64,000 bases of DNA from Macrotis lagotis (GCF_037893015.1 NC_133658.1:145009982-145073981), one strand, 5' to 3'; numbered from the stretch's first letter, positions 44,160-57,404 are shown. Made by a program: numbers and translations. Notes: a model not told the origin generated them from the letters alone.

Positions 44160-44186
44160 ATTCTTAGCTCTTGGGTCATACAAAAA
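44160..44186 (-). repeat. right arm of the inverted repeat
   Basis: Partner of 43213-43239. With the L1 and one target copy removed, the arms would be separated by only about 45 bases. Confidence 0.92.
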
Positions 44187-45234
44187 TAGTGGTCCCCTAG
44201 CATAGTACATAAATACTAGGTTTCAAGTCAAAGACTGTTTCAAATCCTACTTCTGACATTTACAAGCTAACCATCATGAGCAAAGGTACTTAACTTCCTA
44301 AGTCTTTGTCCTTATCTCAAAAATGAAGATAATAATACGGTATTATGTATCTCTGTTAGATAGCTGTTATACTTTCTGTTTGTGTGTGTGTGTATCTCAA
44401 AGGAGATAATATAATGTAAAGTATTTTGCAAATCTTAAAATACTAAACTTATCACTTCTGCTCCTACTACCCTCTACAACTTGTTGATTCTCAAGCTAAA
44501 CATCAAATCCCAACTATAGATCAGGTTGCCTTTTCATTACTGTTTTCAAAGTCCATGAGCTGTTTACTATTATGTAATAAGTATATTTGACAGCACTCAC
44601 ATGTTTAAAAAAAAATTAGAATTTTAAAAGCATGCCTGATTTTCCTTCATAGCTTTTAATGTTAGAATGGGGGGAAAATTGCTCTATTTTAATAAATGTT
44701 GTATATATGTTTCTTTTACATCATTTACACTTTTCAAAGACCTCTTCCCCATGGAATTCTTCCTCCTTACAAAGTCAAATTAAGCAAAGCAAACAACTTT
44801 TTTCTCTTTTTAGGGAAGATTTAAAACTTGTAAGTATAAGAATGGGTCTCCAATATTCCTTTTCTCAGTAAAGGGAAGCTTGGCATAGTAGAAGAGATAC
44901 AGAATTTGGTGTTAAAGGACCTTAGTTAGAAACCTGGCTCCTCCCATTATTACCCTAACAAGTCACTTAACCTCTGTAGGTCTTAGTTTCCTTATTGGCA
45001 TGCCTAACAAAGTATGTTGCATTTTTCAACCTGTGATCTGCCACCTCTTTGCCAAGAAGAGAGAAACATATGTCATCATCTGGTCCTCTGATGTCTTTCA
45101 GTGTATTACTTCATTCTACATCAGTTTATACACCTCTTCCCTTGTTCCTCTGTATTCCTCACATTTGTCATTTCATAAAGCGTAGTAATACTGTTTAATT
45201 TTATAACACATTTGTTAGTTATGTCCCTCTTTGT

Positions 45235-45545
45235 TTCCAGTAATTTGATACTCTATCAAAAATAATATATGTTCATTGAACTTTTCTGTCTTTGCTCTTC
45301 TGTGGTTTAATTCCCATAGTGGTTTCACTAGATCCCAGGATGTATATAATCTAGTTCCACTTTGTTTTCCAGAACGGTGAACCACATCACAGTTCCAGCA
45401 GTTCATTGATGTGTCTCTTTTCTCCTAAAACCCCTTCAACATTCATCATTTTCATCTTTTTATCTTTGCCAGTGGAATAGCTGAAAGGCAAAATCTCAGA
45501 ATTTGCTCTTTGTGATTTGGGATATTTTTTTCATGTATTAACACT
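45235..45545 (-). mobile_element. old L1-like fragment
   Basis: Antisense, strongly diverged ORF2 end pattern (CCAGAACGGTGAACCACATC, CCTTCAACATTCATC). Confidence 0.6.
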
Positions 45546-46053
45546 GCATTTCTTTTGAAAATTGACTGTTCGTGTCTTCTACTTATTCTGTATGGAAAGG
45601 CTCTTGTCAAACATGACATGAGTATTTTTAGTTTTAAGAGGGGAAAAAAATCTGTATCCTGTTACAGAGAATCAGAGGCCTTGAACTTTTCTTTATTACT
45701 CACATTTTTACTTTCAGTCTTTAATATTTTTTTAAGTAACTTGAACTTACCTCTACTAAGCTTGAAAAATTGATATAATATTTAATTCAGGAGAGTTAAC
45801 TCCATTTTCAATAGTTGTGTGTTTTGATACATACTTAAATATTCTACCCTTCAGAGATGTTTTTAATTGGGGCAGAGTTTTACCTGTCTGTTATTTCAAG
45901 ACTTTCTATGTAATGAGGCTTATTTTCTTCTTTGATTTTTCTTTTTTGTTTAATGTAGTAGACTTCAAAGGTTTCATATTTTATGTATACGCTGCCTAGC
46001 ATGTAGTAAGTGTTTAATAAATGCTTATTGATTAATTTTTATTTCCAATTTAG

Positions 46054-47208
<1,155 letters not shown>

Positions 47209-47267
47209 ATTAGGCAAGATGATAAAAGTTCATCCATCAATTTCCTGACGCGAGTTAGTGGTATTGG
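47209..47267 (+). CDS. POLB: POLB exon 5 (residues 88-107)
   Basis: Acceptor in a long pyrimidine tract ending TTTTTTTAAG, donor GTAAGA, 59 nt. It encodes IRQDDKSSSINFLTRVSGIG. This is the hinge from the lyase domain into the DNA-binding D subdomain and the first half of the second helix-hairpin-helix motif, whose backbone binds a metal ion and the primer strand in known structures. Lys93 replaces the human Thr. Confidence 0.97.
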
Positions 47268-48953
47268 GTAAGAAATGCATTTAAAATTTACTATGAGAGT
47301 TGGTTTTGTTTAGTATATGTAACCCTACAAAGACTTTTAATTTTTTTTTTATCAAAATAGGCCTTTTTTGGCATTGAGCAAAATAAAATACAGAATGAAA
47401 ATTTTTTGCTACTCTTAGTAGACATCTTACTAAAATATTTGCTTACCTATTTAGTGTTGTACATTGTACTATGTTAACCTTGTCTTGATGACTACTTATG
47501 ATATTCTTATAGCTCCATCATGTTCTAGGAAATGATACTTTAGGAGATTGGAAAGAACATTTAATGGAAGAGTTTTGAGGCCTGGGTTCAAATTCAGATT
47601 TTCTTTCTATGATTTGTGTGACCTTAGGAAAGTCACTTAATTTCTCTGATTCTCAGTTTCCTTACTTTTTAGATGAATTTATAATAAACAGAACTGGATG
47701 ACTTCTACATTCCCTTCCAGCTCTAAACCTATGACCATCTAGGAAAAGCTTGAAGTCTGTGAACTTATTTTTTTATGCTGTTTTTTAATGTGTTGATATA
47801 ATTGTATTTCAATGTCATTAGTCCCTTTTATCATTTGTCACTGGGTTTTCTATTTTATTTTATGCATTTAAAAACACAAGTAGGTCAATAGGTTTCACTG
47901 GGTTGCCAAAGGAGTTAATTTTACTGATCTAGTTCAGTTCTGTCATTTTGTAGATGAGAAAAAATGAAGTTTAAATAGAGATACAATGATTATGCACAAG
48001 ATCACACAACTAGAATCCATTTTAATGCTTTTTTGCATTACCACTGACTCACTATTGTGAATTAGAGTTATTGTAGACTAGTGTGGTGCCCTTAAGGACT
48101 ATTAAGATATAAAATGTGATCTTCCTCCCCAGTAAATGACCCCAGACTATTTTACATTTATAATTCTTGATTCTTCTTTATTATTTCCTATTATTTCTTT
48201 TTTATTCACTCTCTCCAACCAACCTGGACTACTAGCTGAATTCAGCATTTCATCTTCTGCTTTTATTTATACCAGGATTTGAAATATTTTCAAAATTTAT
48301 CTGTACCTTTTAGAGTCCTCATCTTCAGAGCTTCTTCACTTGAATACTACTTTTTCCTTTAAGCCTTCTGTGACCCTTTTCCAACCCTCTTGACATTTTA
48401 GTAAGCTCTTCCCTAAATTTTCCTTTCAATTTTGATCTCTCCCTTGCCCCTTCACTCTTTATTTTGTACTTTATTTACCTACATACACATTGTATCTCCC
48501 CAGGGAAATGTAAGCTCTATGAAAGCATACACTTTCATATTATTCACCTTCTGGTAGTGTGCCTTTTGCGTACAAAATACTTAATATATGTTAAATTGAA
48601 CTGAATTTCTGCCTCTTGCCATCAGCTGTCACTTCTTTAGGTGAGCAGTTATGTTCTGTTGTTCTAATACAGAATATAAAGGTCTGTTAGTGCCTCCATA
48701 ATTATCCTATGGAGTAAGGAGTATAGACTTTATGATAACTGATCCAATATATGCCTTTTTTCAAGTTCAAATTCATGACTGTTAGTTATGATCGAAATTA
48801 ATAAAGTAAATGATAAATTGTTGTAATAATATTCTTTAACTTAAATAGCTACTCTTAGGTTAACTGTTTATGAGGACATATAACTATAACATTCTATTTC
48901 AAGGACATAAAGTTTTCATTTTGCATCTGTAGTTGATAGTTTTTTTCTTGCAG
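47268..48953 (+). other. POLB: POLB intron 5
   Basis: 1.7 kb with a MIR-like relic (47540-47750, plus) and an L2-like relic (48150-48600, with TGTATCTCCCCAGGGAAATG and a run toward ACTTAATATATG). No SINE of the recent family. Confidence 0.85.
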
Positions 48954-49003
48954 CCCATCTGCTGCAAGGAAGCTTGTAGATGAAGGAATTAAAACATTGG
49001 AAG
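48954..49003 (+). CDS. POLB: POLB exon 6 (residues 107-124)
   Basis: Acceptor TTTTCTTGCAG, donor GTGAGT, 50 nt. It encodes PSAARKLVDEGIKTLE between split codons. It completes the second helix-hairpin-helix (GIGPSAARKLV). The residue order matches human POLB with Leu114 for Phe. Confidence 0.97.
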
Positions 49004-49029
49004 GTGAGTGTATACTTAGTCATTATTTG

Positions 49030-49385
49030 TAAGCTAAATTTTTAAAAATTATTTTTATTCATTAACTATTTCCCAATTAAATGTAAAAACATTTTAGCAA
49101 ACATTTTTTAAAGTTTGGGTTCCAAATCCTCTTTTTTCTTTCCTCTTGCTCCCACTTGAGAAGGCAAACAATTTGATATCAATTATAGATATGAAATTAT
49201 GAAAATTTGCTTTCATATTAGCCATGTTGCAAAACAAAATACAAAATAAAACAATGAAAATAACTTAAAAAGTTTACTTCAATCTGCACTCAGAGTTCAT
49301 AAGTTCTCTCTGGAGATAAATAACATGTTTTCATCATGTGTTCTCTGGAATTGTCTTGGAGCATTGTCATGATCAAAATAGTAAG
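49030..49385 (-). mobile_element. L1-type 3' UTR fragment
   Basis: Antisense stretch with ATTAACTATTTCCCAATTAA, GAGAAGGCAAACAATTTGAT and GTTCTCTGGAATTGTCTTGG, typical of old marsupial L1 tails. Confidence 0.55.
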
Positions 49386-49465
49386 CTAAATTTTGTCTTA
49401 GGTAAGACTGTTAGTGTTACAGGAAATCCAAAAAACTTCTCACTTGTATGCTCAAATGAACTCAT

Positions 49466-49655
49466 TGAAGAAGGGAAGGTAAAGAAAAGAATAGAGAACT
49501 TTGAGAGAAACCCATGAAATTATGGTTTCTCTCTAACTATGGTTAGATGTTTGAATAAGGATCCAGAAAGGGGAAAAGAAAGTTCAGAGGGAGGAGAGCT
49601 AGAAAATTGCACTAACATAAGATAAAGGAGAGAGGAGATTTGGAAAAGAAATGTG
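49466..49655 (+). repeat. direct duplication copy 1
   Basis: GGTAAAGAAAAGA to GAAAAGAAATGTG, about 88% identical to 52746-52917. It has a 19-base segment (about 49519-49537) absent from copy 2. Confidence 0.9.
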
Positions 49656-50707
49656 ATGAGATAGATGGAAGGATGCAATATTCCTCTATGTTTAGATAAG
49701 AAACTAATTTGACAGTAAAACTTACTAGCCAATATAATTTCTATTCACATATTTCCTAAGTTTGAGATTAAGGAAAAAAATACATCTTTTCCCTTTAGCA
49801 AAGGAGGTGGGATATTTTACAGTATTTTTGTATTAGCCTTTAAGGTTGTAAGTTGCTCTTTATTTTGTATAATATTATCAGTATTCTGAGGGCATTCAAG
49901 TTATTATAGCATTAAGGTTTGTATGTGGATAAAAAAAGGTTTGTATGTATGAAAAGCTTTCTGGGAGCAACCCCAGGTTTGTTTAATAGCAAAAGAATGT
50001 ACTTTGAGAAACCAAAGCATAAATCAAGTAATTGTAAAACTTTTTTAAAATTTCATGTAAAAACTCACTGAATGTAATCTGTTATCTTTTCATACTTTTC
50101 AAGGGTATGATTTACCTTAAACAAGGACACACAAATATATTCCACAACTCATTGATGTGTAACAAAACAACTGTTTATGTCTATGTTCTTAAATATTGAT
50201 TGAGTGCCCACTGTGTACATGCCCTTAGGGGGCAAAGTATCTTTTTAATCGTGAAGAATCAAGATTAAAACACATTAAACATTTAGAAAGCAATATTATA
50301 GTTAATAGCTAAACCAAGGAGAGCTGATTATAGAAATTCAGTGTTATGGACAGTTAGAAGAGGAGAGCAATCCCTGTGGGCTGCATTTTCCATAAAAAGA
50401 GGGTAAGTCTTTAAAAAATTTAAATTTAATAGAAATATGGAAGGGTAGGGAGGGTGTTTTAGTATGAGAACAGCAGGAACAAAGGTATGAAGGTAAGATC
50501 ATGGTTTGCATTTAGGAATTTTATGAATTAAAGTAAGCTGATTACTAAGCCTTTTGAATACCAGGTTTGAATTTGATGATTTAGAAGCCATTATAGGTTT
50601 TATAGTGGCAGCTGGATAACTCAGTAGCCAGAATTCTGGGAGGAACTGAGTTTAAAATTAGCCTCCAAACTATAGTTAGGAGGAACTGAGTTTAAAATTA
50701 ACCTCCA

Positions 50708-50853
50708 AGGGCAGCTAGGTGGCACAATGAATAGAGCACTGACCCTGGAGTCAGGAGGACCTCAGTTCAAATTTGACCTCAGACACTTAATAATTAACTA
50801 GCAGTGTGACCCTGGGCAAGCCACTTAATCCCATTGCCTTAAATAAATAGAAT
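50708..50853 (+). mobile_element. WSINE1-like SINE
   Basis: Plus-strand copy, GGGCAGCTAGGTGGCACAAT to CCATTGCCTTAAATAAATAG. Repeated TTTAAAATTARCCTCCAA text lies just upstream and recurs downstream as AGCCTCCATT. Confidence 0.9.
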
Positions 50854-50955
50854 TTTTAAAAATAATAAAATTAAATTAAAAAATAAAAATAGCCTCCATT
50901 GTTTGCTAATTATATGAGCCTGAATTAGTTACTTAACCTTTCTGTTTGCTTTGGT

Positions 50956-51185
50956 GGCAGCTAGGTGTTTCAGTGAATAGAGTGCTATGGTCAAGAAGAT
51001 TTGAGTTCAAATCTGGCTTCAGACTTTAGCTATGTGACCCTGGGCAAGTCACTTAACCTCTCTTTGTCTTAATATACTGGAGAAGGAAATAATAGACCAT
51101 GCCAGTATCTTTGTCAAGAAAATCTCAAAGAATATTTGGGTCACATAGAGTTGGACTTGACTGAACAGCAGTGGAACAGCATGAT
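50956..51185 (+). mobile_element. SINE relic with RTE-like 3' module
   Basis: Plus-strand relic with GTGGCAGCTAGGTGTTTCAG, TGTGACCCTGGGCAAGTCAC and CCAGTATCTTTGTCAAGAAA. Confidence 0.75.
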
Positions 51186-51399
51186 AAAAGTGGTATTTTA
51201 GAAATATTAATCTGATCATAGATATGTTGGGTGTTTTTTTGAAGAGGGGAAAGACTAGAAGACAGAAATATTTTTGAGAATATCAGAATAATCTTGAGAA
51301 AAACTTGAGCAAGGTAGATAATAGTGGGAATGGATCCTCAGTTAATAAATCATCAAAAGATGTGAACAGGAAATTTTAAAAAGGAGAAATTCAAAATAT

Positions 51400-52125
51400 C
51401 AGTAGCCAAAAGAATAATTAGAAATACAAAGTAAATCAAGTCCAGAAGTTCTATCTCACCCTAATTAGATTGTCAACGATCATCAAAAAAATGATAATGA
51501 CAAATAATTGGCAGAAAACAGGCATATTAATACATTGTTAATGTAACTGAATTCAACTATTCTGGAAAGCTATTTGGAACTATATACCCCCAGAGTCACT
51601 ACACTGTGCATACCCTTGGTAACATTAAAAGAGGACTATACTTTAAAGAGATTCAAAAAATAGGAAAAGGACTCTATTGTACAGAAATATTTATGGTAGC
51701 TCTTTTTGCAGTGGCAAATAACTGAAAGGAATGTCCATCAATTGGATAACAAATTATAGGTGTAGTGGAATACTACCATGCCATAAGAAATGATAAAAGA
51801 GAAGGATATGGAGAAACCTGAAAACAGTTGTATGAATAGATGAAAAGTGAAGTGAGCAGAACCAGGAGAAAAATCTCTTAAAATCAAAACACCATTGAAT
51901 AGAAACAACTCTGAAATTCTTATCAGTATCATAACTAACCATGAATCCAGTGGACTGATGAGGCTGGTACCCACCTTCTGATAAAAAGGTGATGGATTTA
52001 ATGTGCAAAGTGACATTTTTGGACAGTCAATGCAGGAATTTATTTTGTTCTATTTATGTTTGTTATAAGAAATTGACATTTTTTTTCTTTGGGGAGAAAA
52101 TGTGAATTTAAAAAAAATTTAAGAA
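51400..52125 (+). mobile_element. decayed L1 fragment
   Basis: Plus-strand ORF2 3' part, very diverged: GGAATGTCCATCAATTGGAT, AAGTGAAGTGAGCAGAACCAGG and a 3' UTR to about 52125. Confidence 0.75.
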
Positions 52126-52745
52126 AGCTGATGAGACTAGAAGAGGAAAAAACTTATTAATTGGAAGAAATGACATGGCTTTGTGACAGACTGAATAGGC
52201 CCAGGAAGAAAAGAGTCAAAGGTGAGATTTCAAGGTATTTGACTTGAGTGAATAAAACCAAGTACAGCTCACTAACAGAAATAAGAAATTTGAAAGGGGG
52301 AATAGTTTTGAGAGAGAAAGTTAATAAGCTTTGTTTGAAACCTCTAAATGAGGTGGCTAAGGATTCCTAAGTGAAGATGTCCTAATAGTCATTTTAAAAA
52401 TATTAGATCTGAGGTCAGATGGAATGAGGTTAGAATGGGAAATGTAATTTTGGGAATCACCAACATAACAGGTTAGAATTAGTACAATATTGTAGAAAGA
52501 GTAACTGGACTTGGAGTCAGAAGACCTCAGGATTAATTCTGTTACTTGTGGCTGTAAACAAATCACTTAACTTTTCAAGTTTCCATTGCTTCATCTGTAA
52601 AATGAGCAAGGTAGATAATAGTGGTAATGGATCCCCATGGTAATAGGATCCTCCTATTTATTGGTTATTTTGAAGAAAGTAATTTGTAAACTTTAAAAGG
52701 TTATGTAGTTGTGTGCTAAGGTGATAAAGTCAGAATGAATGAACT

Positions 52746-52917
52746 TGAAAAAGGGATGGTAAAGAAAAGAGTAGAAAACTTTGAGAGAAACCCATGAAAC
52801 TGGTTAGATGTTGGAATAAGGATCCAGAAAGGGGAAAAGAAAGTTCAGAGGGAAGAGAGCTAGAAAACTGCAGTAATAGAAGATAAAAGAGGAGGAGATT
52901 TTGAAAAGAAATGTGGC
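52746..52917 (+). repeat. direct duplication copy 2
   Basis: Partner of 49466-49655. Shares GAAACCCATGAAA, GGATCCAGAAAGGGGAAAAG and AAAGTTCAGAGGG. Confidence 0.9.
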
Positions 52918-53560
52918 CAGAAATTTCAAATTCCTGAGAAAAGCACAGTGAGGAAGTTTTTGCTTTAGCCAGATTGATTCTTAAGACTGGTTTTAGTACA
53001 ATGGTGGGGAAACAAGGTTGTAAGTAAAGTATAAACCACTTAACAGAGTTTCACAGTGAAGAAAAGAGATAGATTGGAACAGGGAATACTTAAGCAAGAT
53101 TTATTTCTTTTGTTTTTCTTTCTTTCTTTAAAGATGAGGGACGTCTGACCATGTTCAAAACCAGGAGGTAACAAACAAGTGTTGAAGGGTGGATTTTTCA
53201 AGTAAAATTGCAGTTGGATATACCTTTTTTCCATCCCATACAACTACCTTTGAAAATTCTGAAATCCCTTTCAGTCCTTCTTTTCATTGACTGCTGAATG
53301 TAATCATTATTTTGTAGTCTTTGTGCATATAAGAGTTTTTTTTTAATTTTACTTTAGTACTTACTATAGTGCTACCTTGAATCTGTGATTGTTATTGATT
53401 TCCTTTTGGTGATCTGAAGGTGTTTATCTCCAATATACTGTTCTCTTGCATCTTTTTAATCCTTCAAATTCAGGGTTTATCAATTAGCTTTTGAATCATA
53501 TTTCTACATCATTGCTTCGATTTAATTCATAGATAATAGTACTAAAGGTTGTTATGTTGA

Positions 53561-53721
53561 TAGTTACACATGTATAACCTATATTAGATTGCTTTTTGTC
53601 AAAGGGAAGGGGAGGGGAGGGGAGGGAGAAAAATGAAACTAAAAACCTTGCAAAAACTGATTGCTGAAAACTATCTTTGCATGTAGTTGGAAAAATAAAT
53701 AAATAAAATTTAAAAAAAGAA
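53561..53721 (+). mobile_element. very short L1 3' tail insertion
   Basis: 161 bases, with AGATTGCTTTTTGTCAAAGG, CTTGCAAAAACTGATTGCTG and AAAAATAAATAAATAAAA, homologous to the end of the L1 at 34-35.3 kb. Direct repeats TGTTATGTTGA flank it (53550-53560, 53722-53732). Confidence 0.85.
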
Positions 53722-53965
53722 TGTTATGTTGAAACTATATTTGTTCTGTCCAGAAATACAATTGACCATGCAGTATGTTTGTCCTAGGAGATAGGAATTT
53801 CTAGTATAGGTTTCATGTAGTGACATTCTGTACTTTATCCTGAGGATAACCTAACACTTTACTAATCTCATGAAATTGTTAAAGAACATGAATGTACTTA
53901 ATGCAAATCTGTCATAAGAGCAGCAGTAAGTCTTTTTATATTTAATTTCCTTTCTGATAAACTTT

Positions 53966-54111
53966 TTTTTGTTTTTGCAAGGCAATGGGGTTAAGTGACT
54001 TGCCCAAGGTCACACAGCTAGGTAATTATTAAGTGTCTGAGGTCAGATTTGAATTTGAGTCCTCTTGACTCCAGGACTGGTACTCTATCCAATGCACCAC
54101 CTAGCCGCCCC
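53966..54111 (-). mobile_element. WSINE1-like SINE
   Basis: Minus-strand copy between TCTGATAAACTTT at 53953-53965 and 54112-54124, only 125 bases before exon 7. Confidence 0.96.
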
Positions 54112-54235
54112 TCTGATAAACTTTGGAAAGATCATTTCAGTGAACTAAAAATTTTGGTTAGTTCTTTTTTTAAAATGAAGTGATTTTTCCAAGGTGCTGG
54201 ATTTTACTTTTTAAATTTTTTTATTTCCTTCATAG

Positions 54236-54287
54236 ATCTTAGAAAAAATGAAAAGAAGTTAAACCATCATCAGCGAATTGGGCTGAG
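54236..54287 (+). CDS. POLB: POLB exon 7 (residues 124-141)
   Basis: Acceptor TTCCTTCATAG, donor GTAAGA, 52 nt. It encodes DLRKNEKKLNHHQRIGLR, part of the D (thumb) subdomain. The HHQRIGL segment typical of POLB is intact. It is preceded by the largest complete intron of the window, intron 6 (5.2 kb). Confidence 0.97.
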
Positions 54288-54762
54288 GTAAGACATCTTA
54301 TTTGTTGACACTTGAGATTTGAAGACTAATTCTAAAAACTGCTCTTTGAGACTTCAGTAAAATCTCTTCAGAGTTAATAGAACTCAATAATTTCTCATTG
54401 CAGAAATGCCCAGTACTGTTGTTATGTCCTGTTAGATACATTTCAATATTTTTAAAGATTTAGCTACATATAGAAATGGATACAGACATATTTACATTCT
54501 TCAAAAGACTCACATTTAACTAGTGTAAATACTCCTTCTGCTATACAAATTGTCACCTCTTCATGTTTTTTGATGCTGAATTTCCCCAAATTTAGAGTGC
54601 TCCTAGGGTGACAGTCTCTTTTTTCACATTAACATTTGAAGCCTTTCCAATTTGGCAGAATCCTGCCAAAGCTTACAGTCTGGGGGTAAGCTTCAGGAAC
54701 CCACAAATACTTCCTTGAGTCAGTAGAGAAAGACTTTATTGTAGGATATTTATAAGATAGTA

Positions 54763-54766
<4 letters not shown>

Positions 54767-54833
<67 letters not shown>

Positions 54834-54851
54834 GTATATGTATATATATAT
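54767..54851 (+). repeat. (TG)n(CA)n(TA)n compound microsatellite
   Basis: TG, then CA, then TA/TGTA units in immediate succession. The TG and CA halves are mutually complementary. Confidence 0.97.
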
Positions 54852-55160
54852 TCTTTCAAATATGTATTACTTTGGTTCTTATATGTTATTCTTTAATAGG
54901 TGCTACCAAACTGAAAGGACATTCATTTTTAGTCTCACTGATAAAAATAATTCTCTGAGAACCAGCCTGAGTTTAGAGAGGCTTATCATTAAACTGATTA
55001 CATACTGATGACTTATTCAACTACAGTAATTCTGGGTAATTCTGTGGTTGGGTGGCAAAGCATGAATATGAAAAGTTTAGGGAAGGAAATTATAATTAAA
55101 TATTAAGTGTTGAATGAACATTGGAAGCTCACATTTATACATTTCAAAGAACACTTTTTT

Positions 55161-55310
55161 TTTTTAGGGTTTTTGCAAGGCAAATGGGGTTAAGTGGCTT
55201 GCCCAAGGCCACACAGCTAGGTAATTATCAAGTGTCTGAGACTGGATTTGAACCCAGGTACTCCTGACTTCAGGGCCGGTGGTTTATCCACTGCACCACC
55301 TAGCCACCCC
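55161..55310 (-). mobile_element. WSINE1-like SINE
   Basis: Minus strand, between AGAACACTTTTTT repeats at 55148-55160 and 55311-55323. Confidence 0.95.
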
Positions 55311-55479
55311 AGAACACTTTTTTTAAAAACAGTCTTAGGAGATGCATAATGCAAATTGCATCATCTCCAGTGGCTTTGCAAGGTTAGAGACCTTTTCTAA
55401 TCACATGGCTAGTGTGTAGAAGATCCAGGACTCTGTCCTCGGATCCAAGTTCAGTGCTTTTTCCATCACTGTCTTGGAA

Positions 55480-56200
55480 GGTTACCAATAATTTCTTTTC
55501 TCCTAAGTCCAGAAACCTTATCTCAGTTCTTGTCCTTCTTGATCTTTCTATATCTTTTGAGATTTCACCACCCTGTTCCCTTGGATGTTTTTTCCTCATT
55601 TGGCTTCTTTGATAATACTATCTTAGAATTTTTTTCCCTAACAAATGACCAGTCAGTTACCAAGATGCTCCAAGTCTACCTCTGTAACATCCATTGTATT
55701 TGTGTTCTACCTATCACTCAGAGCCACCACCTTGATTCAGAATATCATCCATCACCTGTCATCTGCACTATTTTGATCACCTTTTAATTGAATTCTGCTT
55801 CCAGGATCTCTTTGCTTTACTCTGACCTCTATACATTTGCCAGATAATATTCTGAAGACTCAGTTCTTTAGGGTAAAATATAAACTTCTTAGCCTGACTA
55901 TAAGACTATCTCACAGTCTGGTGTCAGCCTGCCTTTATTCCATATTATTATCCACATATTTCACTCAGATCTGACTACAGTCTTTGAACCATTAACTGGA
56001 CAGTAACATCTCTTGCCTCCATACATTTACTCAAGCAATCCTCTTTCCCACAATACATCAACTCAGTTTTTTAATCCCTATTTTCCCTTCAAGTTTTGTC
56101 TCAGGTGTTTGCTCTGTGTTCTGTTTCTCCTTAGTGCCTTAACTTATTTGTGTTTACAAGCAAGGCAGAGATTGTTTTATTTTTATGTGATTTGAATTAA
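55480..56200 (+). mobile_element. L2-like LINE relic
   Basis: Text such as AAATATAAACTTCTTAGCCTG and TGGTGTCAGCCTGCCTTTAT follows the pattern of mammalian L2 3' parts. Highly diverged, with boundaries uncertain. Confidence 0.55.
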
Positions 56201-56627
56201 ATTTCCACTATAGGACAAGAAGACTGATATAGTGGAAGGGGAACTGGTTTTTGAGTAAGGAGACCTTGATTTGAGTCTGGACTCTGACAAAATTATGTGA
56301 TCCTGGTTAGGTCATTTTGCCTTAATTTCTTCATATATAAAACAGGAGATTTTTATACTACCTACTTCACGAGATTGTTGTAAAGAAAGCAAAAACTTAA
56401 ATCACTATAAATATTAACAGTTCTTATCATCAGCATTAATGACTATTTTTCTTGGTTCTGTATGCTTTTAAAAAGGCTTAAATTAATTTTATGTTTATTC
56501 TCTGTATAAAAAGTGGGAACTTTTTATAAAGTGATATCAGCCTTTCAAAATTTCCTTCATGGAATAGGGATACTTTGTACTGTAAAGTAATCTTTATAGA
56601 AAACTTGATTTAAGAATATTCTGTCAT

Positions 56628-56774
56628 AGGGGAAGCTAGGTGGGGCAGTGGTTAGAGCATCAACTCAGAAGTCAGGAGGACCTGAGTTTGAATTTGGCCT
56701 CAGACACTGCTTACTTAGCTGTATGACCCTGGGAAAGTCACTTAACCCCATTGCCTTGCAAAAAACAAAAAAAA
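56628..56774 (+). mobile_element. WSINE1-like SINE
   Basis: Plus-strand copy with an imperfect 14-bp target duplication (GAATATTCTGTCAT / GGATATTCTATCAT). Confidence 0.9.
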
Positions 56775-57349
56775 GGATATTCTATCATTCCTTTATCGGA
56801 ACACATCTATAATTTAGATAGATGTGCTATCTTTTCCTAGGTTTACTTGCAGAAAGAAAAATGTGTTATTATTACTTTCCAAGCTTTTATCCAATAATCT
56901 GAATTATTCTAAGGAAGCTAATTATCCTGAGGGAGCATATTAATTAATTGGTGTCTTTTTTAAGCCAATCCACATAACAAACATGAGATACTGGGGAAAA
57001 TGTTCACAGATTAGGAAAATAGAAGCTGTAACGCCCTGAATTACCAGCAGAGTATGGATTTAATTTGTAAACTGACTCACTTACTTGAATTCATTCATTT
57101 CTCTCTTTCTTAGAAAATGTGAGTCAGAATATAATAGTTACTTATCATTAAGTATAGATAAAATTTTCCGAATTGTTATAGCACTTTTCTTCATCTTTAG
57201 GAATTAAGGTTAAGATACAAGTTGCCATTGCTTAACTAGTTCATAGTAAAGCTTAATTTTTATGAAAGATTTGGTTTCTGAAAAAGAATCGTGTTTAATT
57301 TTAAGGACAATTAAAACTCATTGTTTTTAATTTTTTTTTTTTTTGTTAG

Positions 57350-57404
57350 ATACTTTGAAGACTTTGAGAAGAGAATTCCCAGGGAAGAGATGCTCCAAAT
57401 GCAA
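57350..57404 (+). CDS. POLB: POLB exon 8 (residues 141-159)
   Basis: Acceptor after a 16-base T tract (TTTTGTTAG), donor GTAAGA, 55 nt. It encodes YFEDFEKRIPREEMLQMQ. The KRIPREEM stretch that opens the catalytic palm is unchanged from human. Glu144 replaces the human Gly. Intron 8 is only 104 bases. Confidence 0.97.

Larger units (their letters stand above)
42338..46053 (+). other. POLB: POLB intron 3
   Basis: 3.7 kb made mainly of two SINEs, three L1 pieces, and the two halves of a short palindromic element (43213-43273 and 44149-44186). The rest, for example 44190-45230 and 45550-46050, is unassigned. Confidence 0.9.
49004..54235 (+). other. POLB: POLB intron 6
   Basis: 5.2 kb. It contains an L1-like 3' UTR fragment (49030-49385, minus), a pair of ~180-bp direct duplicates (49466-49655 and 52746-52917), SINEs at 50708 and 50956, an L1 fragment (51400-52125), an L1 tail (53561-53721) and a WSINE1 (53966-54111). 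The rest is unassigned. Confidence 0.88.
54288..57349 (+). other. POLB: POLB intron 7
   Basis: 3.1 kb with a compound dinucleotide tract, two WSINE1 copies, an L2-like stretch (about 55480-56200) and a MIR-like relic (56220-56420). The remainder, about 56780-57340, is unassigned apart from one copy of a 33-bp repeat at 56871. Confidence 0.88.
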
